Assembly: GCF_900167005.1 (NCBI RefSeq)
Contig: NZ_FUXW01000009.1
Span: 22,992-86,991, forward strand
Direction of reading: 5' to 3'
Source: Butyricicoccus pullicaecorum DSM 23266
GTDB lineage: Bacteria; Bacillota; Clostridia; Oscillospirales; Butyricicoccaceae
Length of the DNA: 64,000 nucleotides
Part shown: piece after piece, positions 23,699 to 31,686 of the stretch
Layout: every line of letters begins with the position of its first letter
Position numbering within the stretch: position 1 is the first letter of the stretch
Notes under the pieces: generated by a model
Database searches by the model: none
What the model saw: the letters and a program-made list of their open reading frames with translations, nothing else
Told to the model about the DNA's origin: nothing
Position numbers and translations under genes: made by a program

Positions 23699-24205
23699 AT
23701 GGGGAAAACATTGCGCATAGCGGGAACAATCGGTGAGTCCATCGTAGACGGCCCCGGCTTCCGCTATGTCATCTTCACACAGGGCTGTCCGCACCATTGC
23801 CCCGGCTGCCATAACCCGGAAACACACGATTTTTCGGGCGGTACCGACATCGACAGCGATGCACTGGTCGCGGATATCCTCAAAAATCCGCTGCTGACCG
23901 GTGTGACCTTCTCGGGCGGCGAACCGTTCTGTCAGGCAGAAGGTTTGTGCGCGGTGGCGGACGGTTTAAACGGTAAAAAACCGCTCATGTCCTATACCGG
24001 TTATACCTTCGAACAGCTCATGGAATTGCCCGATCCGTGGGTGAGGAAATTGCTGGAAAAGCTGACATTGCTCGTCGATGGCAGGTTTGTGGAGGAAGAG
24101 AAAGGCTTAGAGCTTCGCTTCCGCGGCAGCGCAAACCAGCGCGTGTTGGATGTCCAGACATCCCTGAAAACCGGACAGGCAACTTGGATGGAAGAGTATC
24201 GTTAA
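23699..24205 (+). CDS. nrdG: Anaerobic ribonucleoside-triphosphate reductase activating protein
   Basis: 168 residues, a short radical SAM protein. TQGCPHHCPGCHNPETH holds the C-x3-C-x2-C iron-sulfur motif near residue 30, and VTFSGGEPFCQ the SAM-binding GGE motif. It cleaves SAM to a 5'-deoxyadenosyl radical that abstracts hydrogen from the radical glycine, here expected on the small ORF immediately upstream. The ATG lies 5 bases after the stop of that ORF and has no good site of its own, so translation is probably coupled, which ties the small protein to the system. Confidence 0.93.
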   Translation: MGKTLRIAGTIGESIVDGPGFRYVIFTQGCPHHCPGCHNPETHDFSGGTDIDSDALVADILKNPLLTGVTFSGGEPFCQAEGLCAVADGLNGKKPLMSYTGYTFEQLMELPDPWVRKLLEKLTLLVDGRFVEEEKGLELRFRGSANQRVLDVQTSLKTGQATWMEEYR

Positions 24206-24210
24206 AACCA

Positions 24211-24436
24211 GCACCGCACCCATAATGAAGCTTTCGCCAGCCTTTCTCGAAAGGCTGCGGGTTCTCAGGGCAGAGCCCTGAGCCGCATCCCGCAGGATGC
24301 GGAATCCCCTTTTTGATTTTCGCTTTTGCGAAAATCAACCAAAAAATAAAAAAGAAGCGCTGTCCGCAGACAGCGCAACCCCCTGCGCGCTAAGCGCGCT
24401 CATGGAAACCGTTCCCTAGGGAACGGTTTCTTTTTT
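24211..24436. repeat. Modular palindromic intergenic element, copy E4 (one arm plus terminator core)
   Basis: Left arm: GCACCGCACCCA, GAAGCTTTCGCC, CTCAGGGCAGAGCCCTGAG, stem GCATC-CCGCA-GGATGC, GATTTTCGC hairpin, stem GCGCTGTC-CGCA-GACAGCGC, GCGCGC-TAA-GCGCGC then TCAT, and the core GAAACCGTTCCC / GGGAACGGTTTC with T6. Almost its entire length is repeated inverted as E5 on the other side of the XRE mini-locus. Confidence 0.88.
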
Positions 24437-24461
24437 ACCCCTACTGCCGCAATACGCCCTT

Positions 24462-24629
24462 TTAAACGTCCTCCTCCCCAGCAATATACATCTCTTCTGT
24501 TGTTCGCTGCGCGTCAACCAGAGCGAGGTATGCGCGAACGGTGTTGCCCTGTTCGAGCAGCGTGGCGGCGTGCGTAACCGAACGAAAGAGGGTGTAATAC
24601 ATCTGTTCAAAGTCCGGCTTACTGTCCAT
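24462..24629 (-). CDS. Small acidic protein divergent from XRE regulator (55 residues)
   Basis: A 55-residue frame starting MDSKPDFEQMYYTLF and ending YIAGEEDV. The ATG at 24629 has CTAGGAGG 7 bases upstream and a very good promoter (see 24660-24688). The sequence predicts two amphipathic helices (FEQMYYTLFRSVTHAATLLE and TVRAYLALVDAQRTTEEMYI) with no membrane segment. No family is recognised. It is divergent from the XRE gene and shares its control region, so it is probably repressed by that regulator. Another frame over the same bases (24416-24610) has no site and is rejected. Confidence 0.7.
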   Translation of the reverse strand: MDSKPDFEQMYYTLFRSVTHAATLLEQGNTVRAYLALVDAQRTTEEMYIAGEEDV

Positions 24630-24659
24630 ACTATTACCTCCTAGAGATATATTATATAA

Positions 24660-24688
24660 AATATAATACTTTATAATAGAATAGTCAA
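24660..24688 (-). promoter_or_regulatory. Promoter of the 55-residue protein
   Basis: Minus strand TTGACT (24683-24688), 17-base spacer, TATATT (24660-24665), in a very AT-rich 60-base stretch. Confidence 0.75.
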
Positions 24689-24692
24689 GCGG

Positions 24693-24709
24693 TCATATCC
24701 TAGATATGA
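24693..24709. promoter_or_regulatory. Candidate operator of the XRE regulator
   Basis: Perfect 17-base palindrome TCATATC-CTA-GATATGA between the divergent genes. It lies just upstream of the minus-strand -35 and about 20 bases before the XRE start, well placed to control both directions. Confidence 0.6.
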
Positions 24710-24726
24710 TATCTATAGGTGATAAT

Positions 24727-24975
24727 ATGGCTGAACGTTCTATTATAGTAACACAATCTTATGGCACTGTTGTGCTGCATTTACGCGAAATGCTGGAATC
24801 GCGCGGGATGAATAGAAACCAACTAGCCAGCGCAATTCATGTGAATTTTGCGGTTGTTGATAGATGGTATCAGGGCAAGGTCGAAAAACTCGACCTCGAC
24901 ATCCTCGCCCGTATCTGCTATGTGCTTGACTGTGAAGTGTCCGAGCTGCTCGAATATCGTGCAGATGCGGAGTAA
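24727..24975 (+). CDS. XRE-family helix-turn-helix regulator
   Basis: 82 residues from 24727 (MAERSIIVTQ), with AGGTGA 6 bases upstream; the in-frame ATG at 24706 lies inside the operator palindrome. The HTH spans residues about 18-72 (LREMLESRGMNRNQLASAIHVNF, AVVDRWYQGKVEKLDLDILARICYVLDCEVSELLEY), close to the compact HTH_26/YozG type. It has no sensor domain. It likely binds the nearby palindrome and controls itself and the divergent 55-residue gene. The arrangement resembles a small autoregulated accessory module, possibly antitoxin-like, but no toxin is recognisable. Confidence 0.85.
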   Translation: MAERSIIVTQSYGTVVLHLREMLESRGMNRNQLASAIHVNFAVVDRWYQGKVEKLDLDILARICYVLDCEVSELLEYRADAE

Positions 24976-24983
24976 TTGAGGTA

Positions 24984-25213
24984 AAAAAAGAAACCGTTCC
25001 CTAGGGAACGGTTTCCATGAGCGCGCTTAGCGCGCAGGGGATTGCGCTGTCTGCGGACAGCGCTTTTTTGTTCTGTTTTGGTTGATTTTCGCGGAAGCGA
25101 AAATCAAAGAGGGGAGTTTCGCGCTCTGCGGAGCGCGACTCAGGGCTCTGCCCTGAGAACCCGCAAGCCTTTCGAGAAAGGCTTGAGCGAAAGCTTCAAT
25201 TATTGGTGCGGCG
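24984..25213. repeat. Modular palindromic intergenic element, copy E5 (inverted partner of E4)
   Basis: Reads as the reverse complement of E4 over about 210 bases. The terminator core, the GCGCGC/TCAT module, the GCGCTGTC stem, the GATTTTCGC hairpin, the CTCAGGGC hairpin and the outer GAAAGCTTC end all match. The clearest difference is the variable stem (GCGCTC against GCATCC), which stays self-complementary in both. Separates XRE gene and rodA, which are convergent. Confidence 0.88.
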
Positions 25214-25214
25214 A

Positions 25215-26345
25215 TCACTTTTGGAGCCAACTGGGTTTTTCTCTCATTCTAACTCCGGCGGCGACGCCGAGTGCAATATACATCGTAACGACCGATGTAC
25301 CACCGTACGAGAACAAAGGCAGGGTAACGCCGACAACCGGGAACATACCCAAGCACATCAGAATATTCTGGAATGACTGGAACATGAACATACCCGCGAT
25401 ACCGACGGTCATCAGTGCCGAGAACGTCGAACCGGCACGATAACTGACGTAAAACAGTCTCAAAACCAGCAATGCCAGCAGGATGATGACCAGCATTGCG
25501 CCGATAAAGCCGAACTCTTCGCCCGCAACCGTATAAATGAAGTCGGACTCGTTAACCGGGACTTTATTATACTGTGTTTGCAGGCCCTGCATATAGCCCG
25601 AGCCGCTGAACTGTCCCGCGCCGATCGCAATTTTACTCTGTGCGGTCTGGTAGTAGTAGTCCTTATCGCCATACAAATTATCGATCGAGGGGTCGAGCAG
25701 GACGAGAATACGCGCCAGTCGATAACCGCTCAGGAACTGAAACGCAATCGGGACGGCTGCAAGTCCGAGTACCGCGCCGCCGAAAATCCACTTATAGGAA
25801 ATACCTGCGGCAAAGATCATCGTAATCGCAATCAGAAGATAGCCCATTGCAACACCTGCGTCGTGCTGGGCGACTACGATTGCGCCAAACGGCAGCATCG
25901 CGTGAATGCCGAGCTGGATGAGTGTCTGCCAGCGGTTGATCTCCTCATAAACCTGCATCAGATGGGCGGCAAAGGTGATGATAAACAGAATCTTACCGAT
26001 CTCACCCGGCTGAACCGTGATCGGGCCAATTTCAATCCAGCTCTGGTTACCGCTTCGGCTGGAACCCAAAACGAACATGGATAGCTGCATCACGACATTG
26101 AGCAGCAGCAGCACGCGCCAATACCGCTTGATGGACTCCAGATCGACCAGAGACATAATGATAAACGCAATCACGCCAATGACGACCGCACCGCCCTGAA
26201 CGATCAGAAAACGGTCGTGCGAGGCACTGCTCGCGGTCGCGGAGTTGACTAAAACCAAGCTGTAAGCCGAACAGCAAAGCGCGATAAACAGTAGATAAAG
26301 GTCGGTATTTTTGAAGTAGTGCACGGCCGAACGCAATGGCCTCAT
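25215..26345 (-). CDS. rodA: SEDS-family peptidoglycan polymerase RodA/FtsW type
   Basis: 376 residues, about ten membrane segments. The start at 26345 (MRPLRSAVHY) lies 10 bases after AAGGAGG. SEDS motifs: WIEIGPITVQPGEIGKILFI (catalytic-Asp family block, here with Glu-Ile after PGE), AQHDAGVAMGYLLI, NESDFIYTVAGEEFGFIGA, and GVTLPLFSYGGTSV. It polymerises lipid II glycan strands with a partner class B PBP. Asp in DAGVA and the ESDFI loop are preserved. RodA rather than FtsW is chosen from the compact N-terminus; FtsW or SpoVE is possible. A three-codon frame (ATG CTG ACA TGA) overlaps the start codon in the leader. Confidence 0.82.
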   Translation of the reverse strand: MRPLRSAVHYFKNTDLYLLFIALCCSAYSLVLVNSATASSASHDRFLIVQGGAVVIGVIAFIIMSLVDLESIKRYWRVLLLLNVVMQLSMFVLGSSRSGNQSWIEIGPITVQPGEIGKILFIITFAAHLMQVYEEINRWQTLIQLGIHAMLPFGAIVVAQHDAGVAMGYLLIAITMIFAAGISYKWIFGGAVLGLAAVPIAFQFLSGYRLARILVLLDPSIDNLYGDKDYYYQTAQSKIAIGAGQFSGSGYMQGLQTQYNKVPVNESDFIYTVAGEEFGFIGAMLVIILLALLVLRLFYVSYRAGSTFSALMTVGIAGMFMFQSFQNILMCLGMFPVVGVTLPLFSYGGTSVVTMYIALGVAAGVRMREKPSWLQK

Positions 26346-26460
26346 GTCAGCATGGCCTCCTTTTCGCAGACGCTGGGGTTTGATATAATTCCATAAAAGG
26401 CTGGAATCTATCATACCACAATTTCAGCGGAAAAGCGAGAGAAAATGCGCCGGGATTTCT

Positions 26461-26488
26461 TTTGGATTGATAAAAAATGTGGTATAAT
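26461..26488 (+). promoter_or_regulatory. Promoter of fhs
   Basis: Extended -10 TGGTATAAT (hexamer 26483-26488) with a weak TTTGGA (26461-26466) 16 bases upstream. Confidence 0.6.
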
Positions 26489-26528
26489 GTCACTAAAGTG
26501 TATCCCATAACAAGACGATGGAGGATGA

Positions 26529-28205
26529 ATGGCAATGCTGACAGATATCGAGATCGCGCAGAACTGCAAAATGCAGCCCATCACGGAGGTTGCCGCAAAG
26601 GCTGGACTTTCCGCAGATGATCTGGAACTTTACGGCAAGTATAAGGCAAAGCTCGGCCGCGAAACCTGGGAAAAGATTCAGGATAAGCCGGACGGCAAGC
26701 TGGTTCTCGTGACCGCAATCAATCCCACCCCGGCAGGCGAGGGCAAGACCACCACGACCGTCGGTCTGGGTCAGGCAATGGCACAGCTCGGACAGAATGC
26801 AGTCATCGCACTGCGTGAACCGTCTCTCGGCCCGGTCTTCGGCATCAAGGGCGGTGCAGCCGGCGGCGGCTATGCACAGGTCGTACCGATGGAGGACATT
26901 AACCTCCACTTTACCGGCGACATGCACGCCATCACCGCAGCCAATAACCTGCTCTGTGCAATGCTCGACAACCACCTCCAGCAGGGCAACACGCTGGGCA
27001 TCGATTCCCGCCGCGTCCTCTTTTCCCGCGTTCTGGATATGAACGACCGCGCACTGCGCAACATCACCATTGGCCTTGGCGGCAAGGTCAACGGCGTACC
27101 GCGTGAAGATCACTTTATGATTACGGTCGCATCCGAGGTCATGGCCATCCTGTGCCTGGCAAACGACCTTGCAGACCTTAAAAAGCGTCTGGGCAACATT
27201 CTGGTCGCTTACACTTACGCCGGTGAGCCGGTTTACGCACGCGACCTCAAGGCAGACGGCGCAATGGCTGCCCTCTTAAAGGACGCCATCAAGCCCAACC
27301 TCGTCCAGACCCTCGAGGGTACGCCCTGCCTGATGCACGGCGGCCCCTTCGCAAACATCGCACACGGCTGCAACAGCGTACAGGCGACCAAGATGGCGCT
27401 TAAGCTGGGTGATATCGCCATCACTGAGGCCGGCTTCGGCGCAGACCTCGGCGCGGAGAAGTTCCTCGACATCAAGTGCCGCGCAGCTGGCCTGACGCCG
27501 TCCTGTGTCGTTCTGGTCGCAACCGTCCGCGCACTCAAGTATAACGGTGGCGTGGCAAAGCCCGACCTCAACCAGCCCAACGTCGACGCACTGGCAAAGG
27601 GCATCGTCAACCTGGACGCACACATCGAAAACATCCGTAAGTTCGGTCTGCCGGTCGTTGTTGCAATCAACGCATTCCCGACCGATACCGCCGAGGAAAT
27701 GGCTTTCATCGAGCAGCACTGTCAGGAAATGGGCGTACGCGTCGCGCTGTCCGAGGTATTCGCCAAGGGTGGCGAAGGCGGTAAGGCACTGGCACAGCAG
27801 GTACTCGACGTACTGGCTGAGGATCAGAGCGATTACCACCCGATCTATGAACTCGATCAGCCCCTGACCGATAAGATTCGCGCCATCGCAACCACCATTT
27901 ACGGCGCAAAGGATGTCAATATCCTGCCCGCAGCTGCCAAGGAACTGGCAAACATCGAGGCAATGGGCTACGGCAGCCTGCCGATCTGCATGGCAAAGAC
28001 TCAGTATTCGCTGTCCGATGATGCATCCCTGCTCGGCCGTCCCACCGATTTCACCATCACCGTCCGCACCGCTCGCCTGTCGGCTGGCGCAGGATTCGTG
28101 GTCTGTGAGACCGGCGCCATCATGACCATGCCCGGCCTGCCCAAGAAGCCCGCGGCAGAGAATATCGACGTCGAGGAAGACGGCAAGATCATCGGCCTGT
28201 TCTAA
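26529..28205 (+). CDS. fhs: Formate--tetrahydrofolate ligase
   Basis: 558 residues, the normal length. ATP-dependent formation of 10-formyl-THF from formate, entry to the methyl branch of one-carbon metabolism. Motifs: [19 protein letters not shown] (P-loop, residues about 65-83), [36 protein letters not shown], and [13 protein letters not shown]. The start at 26529 ([11 protein letters not shown]) follows GGAGG by 5 bases; 26535 (MLTDIE) is an equally plausible start 11 bases away. Single gene, convergent to a small secreted-protein gene across E6. In this window it complements serine dehydratase and glycine transport. Confidence 0.96.
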   Translation: MAMLTDIEIAQNCKMQPITEVAAKAGLSADDLELYGKYKAKLGRETWEKIQDKPDGKLVLVTAINPTPAGEGKTTTTVGLGQAMAQLGQNAVIALREPSLGPVFGIKGGAAGGGYAQVVPMEDINLHFTGDMHAITAANNLLCAMLDNHLQQGNTLGIDSRRVLFSRVLDMNDRALRNITIGLGGKVNGVPREDHFMITVASEVMAILCLANDLADLKKRLGNILVAYTYAGEPVYARDLKADGAMAALLKDAIKPNLVQTLEGTPCLMHGGPFANIAHGCNSVQATKMALKLGDIAITEAGFGADLGAEKFLDIKCRAAGLTPSCVVLVATVRALKYNGGVAKPDLNQPNVDALAKGIVNLDAHIENIRKFGLPVVVAINAFPTDTAEEMAFIEQHCQEMGVRVALSEVFAKGGEGGKALAQQVLDVLAEDQSDYHPIYELDQPLTDKIRAIATTIYGAKDVNILPAAAKELANIEAMGYGSLPICMAKTQYSLSDDASLLGRPTDFTITVRTARLSAGAGFVVCETGAIMTMPGLPKKPAAENIDVEEDGKIIGLF

Positions 28206-28210
28206 TCCAC

Positions 28211-28436
28211 CACCGCACCCAACACGGAAAGTTTCGCCAGCCTTTTCAAAGGCTGCGGGTTCTCAGGGCAGCGCCCTGAGTCGCCCGTCGCAACGGGCGA
28301 AATCCCCTTTTTGATTTTCGCTTTTGCGAAAATCAACCAAAAAAGAACAAAAAGCGCGTCCGCAGACGCGCAATCCCCCGCGGCTCAAAGCCGCTCATAA
28401 GACCCGACCGCAAGGCTCGGGTCTTTTTCTTTTTCC
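28211..28436. repeat. Modular palindromic intergenic element, copy E6 (one arm plus terminator core)
   Basis: Same order as E4: CACCGCACCCA, GAAAGTTTCGCC, CTCAGGGCAGCGCCCTGAG, stem GCCCGT-CGCA-ACGGGC, GATTTTCGC hairpin, stem GCGCGTC-CGCA-GACGCGC, GCGGC-TCAAA-GCCGC then TCAT, and a core stem AGACCCGA / TCGGGTCT with a T run. No right arm. Confidence 0.85.
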
Positions 28437-28449
28437 CGTCCCACCCCAA

Positions 28450-28482
28450 AACAAAAGAGAGACCGCACTCGCAGCCTCTCTC
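28450..28482 (-). terminator. Terminator after the 28498 gene
   Basis: Minus strand stem GAGAGA / TCTCTC (28457-28462, 28477-28482) followed by TTTTGTTTT. Confidence 0.65.
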
Positions 28483-28497
28483 AAAAAACCTGAATCT

Positions 28498-29016
28498 TCA
28501 CGCCCAAACGACTCCATCCTCCAATTCCTTCCAGCGCACATGCCATTCCTGCACAAACGACTCGCTCGTATACTGCGACGTGCGGCTGGTGGTCAACACC
28601 CGCGGCGTAATGCAGACCTCGACCGGAAGCAGAGACTCTTCGGTGTCCACAGCCGGTACATCCTCCTGTAAATCTTCCTCCTGCTCGGTATCGGGATAGC
28701 GAATGGTGAGCGGATGACCGGGGGTGATGTTGAAGTGCACCGACGGACTGTATAAAACCTGCGCTGGATCGTTCGACAGCGAGACCGCGCAGCGAAATCC
28801 CTGCGAAATTGGATCGTAAAGCAGCAAAATCCGAACCCCATCTTCTTCCTGTAAGACAATCGCCTGCTCTCCGGGCGAAATGTAGGGCGGAGTGGGGACG
28901 GCGGCGGGCGGACGCTGCGCATAGGCGCCGGTCAGAACGACCAAAAACAGCGTGCAAAACAGCAGTACAGTCAGCGCGGTTCGGCGGGAGGCAATGTAAT
29001 CGGGCCATAAACGCAT
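28498..29016 (-). CDS. Hypothetical membrane-anchored or secreted protein
   Basis: 172 residues. ATG at 29016 (MRLWPDYIAS) is 8 bases after AGGAGG; a GTG three codons earlier is less well placed. One N-terminal hydrophobic segment (residues about 14-34, ALTVLLFCTLFLVVLTGAYA) could be a signal peptide or anchor. It is followed by a Pro-rich stretch (RPPAAVPTPPYISPG) and a beta-rich domain of about 120 residues with an acidic insert (EQEEDLQED). No family recognised. Single gene. Confidence 0.65.
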   Translation of the reverse strand: MRLWPDYIASRRTALTVLLFCTLFLVVLTGAYAQRPPAAVPTPPYISPGEQAIVLQEEDGVRILLLYDPISQGFRCAVSLSNDPAQVLYSPSVHFNITPGHPLTIRYPDTEQEEDLQEDVPAVDTEESLLPVEVCITPRVLTTSRTSQYTSESFVQEWHVRWKELEDGVVWA

Positions 29017-29216
29017 TGCGCTCACCTCCTGACGGCTTTATTTTCCATCCTCTTTCTAACTTTATGATATCATATATAACCGCACAGGACAAATGGAAAG
29101 TACAAAAAGAGACGGGGAATACACGAAAAAAATAAAGCATTTTTTGTTGCATCCTGATGAAAAGTCACAGGACGGGAACAAATTTCGGCAATGTGCTGGA
29201 ATATCCGTCGGAAATT

Positions 29217-29225
29217 TGCTATACT
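29217..29225 (+). promoter_or_regulatory. Extended -10 promoter of the 29251 gene
   Basis: TGCTATACT, hexamer 29220-29225, no clear -35. The ribosome binding site follows 16 bases later. Confidence 0.55.
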
Positions 29226-29250
29226 GTACAAAAAGACAGGAGGGATGCGA

Positions 29251-29742
29251 ATGGAGCGCAAAGCAGTACGAATTGTGATGTGTATTGCCGCGATTTTGAC
29301 CGCTGTGATTACCCTTTGGGGCAAGGGAACGGAGCGCACACTCGTGCCCCAAACGATCGCTGCCGAACAGGTCATGCGCGAGTGCAGCGGACTCATAATC
29401 AGCCAGACCGAACGGGACATGATCGACCAAGTCTGGGCCGATCAGTTGGATTATCCCGCCTATGAACGACGCGAGCTCGACCATAAGACCTGTGACGCGC
29501 TGGGCGTGCCCGGCGGGGACGCTTTCGCACAGATCGCACCCGGAGAAAACGGCTCTGCGTCCGATTTTCTGTATATTGACTGCTGGACGACGAGCGGCGG
29601 ACGGATTGTGTATGAAGTGTCCAACGAATTCTATAACAAGACTGTGGAACCTTCTGGTCGGAACGTCCTTTATCTCAATCAAAACAACACCACTTACGAA
29701 AAGTATACAAGTCAGGTTTTATGGCCCTGGTCGGATTTTTAA
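29251..29742 (+). CDS. Hypothetical exported protein
   Basis: 163 residues. ATG at 29251 (MERKAVRIVM) lies 7 bases after AGGAGG. A signal peptide or single anchor (residues 7-22, RIVMCIAAILTAVITLW) is followed by a soluble domain. It contains RECSGLIISQTERDMIDQVWADQ and a beta-rich end with SASDFLYIDCWTTSGG and YEVSNEFYNKTVEPSGR. I recognise no family. Short leader and own promoter; shares a terminator with the convergent anti-sigma gene. Confidence 0.65.
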   Translation: MERKAVRIVMCIAAILTAVITLWGKGTERTLVPQTIAAEQVMRECSGLIISQTERDMIDQVWADQLDYPAYERRELDHKTCDALGVPGGDAFAQIAPGENGSASDFLYIDCWTTSGGRIVYEVSNEFYNKTVEPSGRNVLYLNQNNTTYEKYTSQVLWPWSDF

Positions 29743-29750
29743 AAGAAAAA

Positions 29751-29773
29751 GGACTGCATTTGCAGTCCTTTTT
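29751..29773. terminator. Bidirectional terminator
   Basis: GGACTGCA / TGCAGTCC (29751-29758, 29761-29768), flanked by A5 and T5, between convergent genes. Confidence 0.88.
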
Positions 29774-29775
29774 GA

Positions 29776-31113
29776 TTATTCCTGTACCGGAGTCAGCACA
29801 AAATCACCGACCGACACCGAGGCAACCTGTGACAGCTCGACCGGTTCATCGGTCGACCACTCCATAAAATACTGTGTTTGCCCATCTGCGGCTGGATCGG
29901 TCAGGCTCCAACCGTTGCCGCTGCAAGTGATAACCTCACCGCTTTGATACTGGATGCTGACCGTTGTACCACCGTAGGCGTAAGTCTGATCTTCCGGAAC
30001 GGTGAGAAGGACATGGAACGCGGTCAGTTCCGCGCTTACCAGCTTGCAGCCTGCCGGAATTTGCAGTGGAACCTGCTCGCTGACCGTGAAGGTGACCGGT
30101 ATCGTCCAGTCGCCATACAAGACCGGCTCGGTGTAATAGGTCAGACGGAAGGACAGGTCATCGGTGGCCGAGGCATCGGGAATGCGTGCGCCGTGCAGAA
30201 TGTAGTCTATGGCATGACCATCGTCAAAAATAATGTTGGATACATAGGAATCCGGGAGTTTGAGCGGCGAATCGGTCGAAATATCGCTGTTCAGCTTGCC
30301 AGCCGTGCAGTCCGAAAGTGCCAGACGCACATGATAGTCGTCGCCCAGCCGACCGGCTGCCGTGAGTGTGACACCCTCCGCGACGGGTTCGGACATGACC
30401 GCCTGCGGAACCTCAGCCGGCTCATCCGTCCACGACAGGCTGAGGTCGAGCGGCTGATCTATGGTCTCGGTCTGGGTAATGGTCTCGGATGCGGTGCTTT
30501 GGGGCAGGGTGAAGGTCAGTTCGTGCGCTTTGGGCAGGATGGTACCCAAGGTCAGCGTATAGGTGTGCTGCGAACCCGGCTGCGCGCCGCTCATCTGCAA
30601 GCCGCTGCCGCGCAGACAAAAGACAGCGGTCTGCGTCTGGTCATCGTAAGAGACCAGATTGTTCAGGTCAAGCACACCGGCACGGCTCAGCTTCGTATCG
30701 CTCTCGGCATCCAGATTCCAAGAGCTCAGATGACTGTCCGCGCTCAGACGGTTTTTGCCCTGCGTATCGCGCACGGCAACATATACCGTTGCACCATAGG
30801 AATCACTGTACGCGCCGACGACCGAAACCTCAATGCCGTCGCGCTCCTGTACGGCTGCGGCCGGGGACTGGATGGCCGGGGCAAACGACCCGGCATGGCT
30901 GCGCATTTGGTCGACTACCGACAGTCCGATCGCACCGGCAGACAGCACAAGCACAGCGCACAAGCCCATGGCGATCACGGCGCGGCGAGTCAGACGGCGG
31001 GGCGCACGGCGCTCGTGCAGCCGCTGGCGTACCGCCTGTTCCATCCGGGGTTCAAATACGACCGATTCCATGATTCGGTCTAACTGCTCGCTCATTTTCT
31101 CATGGTTCGTCAT
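29776..31113 (-). CDS. Anti-sigma-factor-like membrane protein (DUF4179-like)
   Basis: 445 residues. A cytosolic N-terminus of about 45 residues (SEQLDRIMESVVFEPRMEQAVRQRL) would hold the sigma factor. One membrane segment follows (residues 45-65, AVIAMGLCAVLVLSAGAIGLSVV), then a large external beta-rich domain with DUF4179-like strands (RDGIEVSVVGAYSDSYGATVYVAVRDTQG). Start at 31113 follows AAAGGAGTGG and overlaps the ECF sigma gene by 14 bases, the classic sigma/anti-sigma arrangement. It presumably restrains that sigma until an envelope signal arrives; the signal is unknown. Confidence 0.78.
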   Translation of the reverse strand: MTNHEKMSEQLDRIMESVVFEPRMEQAVRQRLHERRAPRRLTRRAVIAMGLCAVLVLSAGAIGLSVVDQMRSHAGSFAPAIQSPAAAVQERDGIEVSVVGAYSDSYGATVYVAVRDTQGKNRLSADSHLSSWNLDAESDTKLSRAGVLDLNNLVSYDDQTQTAVFCLRGSGLQMSGAQPGSQHTYTLTLGTILPKAHELTFTLPQSTASETITQTETIDQPLDLSLSWTDEPAEVPQAVMSEPVAEGVTLTAAGRLGDDYHVRLALSDCTAGKLNSDISTDSPLKLPDSYVSNIIFDDGHAIDYILHGARIPDASATDDLSFRLTYYTEPVLYGDWTIPVTFTVSEQVPLQIPAGCKLVSAELTAFHVLLTVPEDQTYAYGGTTVSIQYQSGEVITCSGNGWSLTDPAADGQTQYFMEWSTDEPVELSQVASVSVGDFVLTPVQE

Positions 31114-31582
31114 AATACCACTCCTTTAACATCGACCGCAGTTTTTCCCGTGCCCGGAATAACCGGGTGCTGACGGTCGCGGACGGGATGGACAGGATTT
31201 CCGAGATTTCGTTTACCGAAAATCCCTGATAATAGTAGAGCAAAATCACCGCACGGTGCGCCTGCGACAGGGACAGCACTGCCCGCAAGAGCGTGTCGTC
31301 GACGTCTGGAATCTGTGTCGTGAGCTGGTCGAGCAGTTCGGCCGAAGCACGCCGGGTGTGCCAGGGCGTGCGCAGGTAATTTTTACAGATATTGATGGCG
31401 ATGCGCGTTAAAAAGGTCTTTTCGCTGCATTCCTGACGAAAATCGGCACGCCATGCCCGGACAAAGGTCTCCTGCACGGCATCTTCGGCTAACATGCGGT
31501 CTTTGAGATACAGTGTGCACAGGCGCAGAAGCTGGGTGCCGTAGGTCTGCATCATCCGTGTCAGTTCGGCTTGATTTTCCAT
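31100..31582 (-). CDS. ECF-type RNA polymerase sigma factor
   Basis: 160 residues. Region 2 includes LRLCTLYLKDRMLAEDAVQETFVRAWR (residues about 18-45, the -10 recognition helix). Region 4 includes LSLSQAHRAVILLYYYQGFSVNEISEILSIPSATVSTRLFRAREKLR (HTH). Ribosome binding site AAGGGGGAAGG. It is followed and overlapped by the gene for its likely anti-sigma factor. Its upstream region shares a promoter-like motif with the second ECF gene at 37.2-37.7 kb, which suggests autoregulation (see findings). Confidence 0.9.
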   Translation of the reverse strand: MENQAELTRMMQTYGTQLLRLCTLYLKDRMLAEDAVQETFVRAWRADFRQECSEKTFLTRIAINICKNYLRTPWHTRRASAELLDQLTTQIPDVDDTLLRAVLSLSQAHRAVILLYYYQGFSVNEISEILSIPSATVSTRLFRAREKLRSMLKEWYYDEP

Positions 31583-31596
31583 ACCCTTCCCCCTTT

Positions 31597-31629
31597 CTGC
31601 CTATTAGACACATCAAAACGGGTGAACAT
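31597..31629 (-). promoter_or_regulatory. Possible ECF-dependent promoter upstream of the 31.1 kb sigma gene
   Basis: Minus strand GAATG, 18-base gap, TCTAATAGGCAGAA, ending about 15 bases before the start codon. The same spacing GAACC-18-TCTATTATGCAGAA stands before the second ECF gene (about 37723-37763). Confidence 0.45.
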
Positions 31630-31659
31630 TCCCGCAAAACAAAAAAATTTCAGACAACA

Positions 31660-31683
31660 AAAGACCGCCGTTCGGCGGTCTTT
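31660..31683 (-). terminator. Terminator after the 31687 gene
   Basis: AAAGACCGCCG / CGGCGGTCTTT perfect stem (31660-31683) with a two-base loop; T-rich on both strands. Confidence 0.75.
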
Positions 31684-31686
31684 CTC

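Noticed and set aside
24416..24610. 64-codon minus-strand frame in the mini-locus
   Set aside because: It overlaps the better-supported 55-codon frame, which alone has a promoter and ribosome binding site, and it runs into the terminator core.
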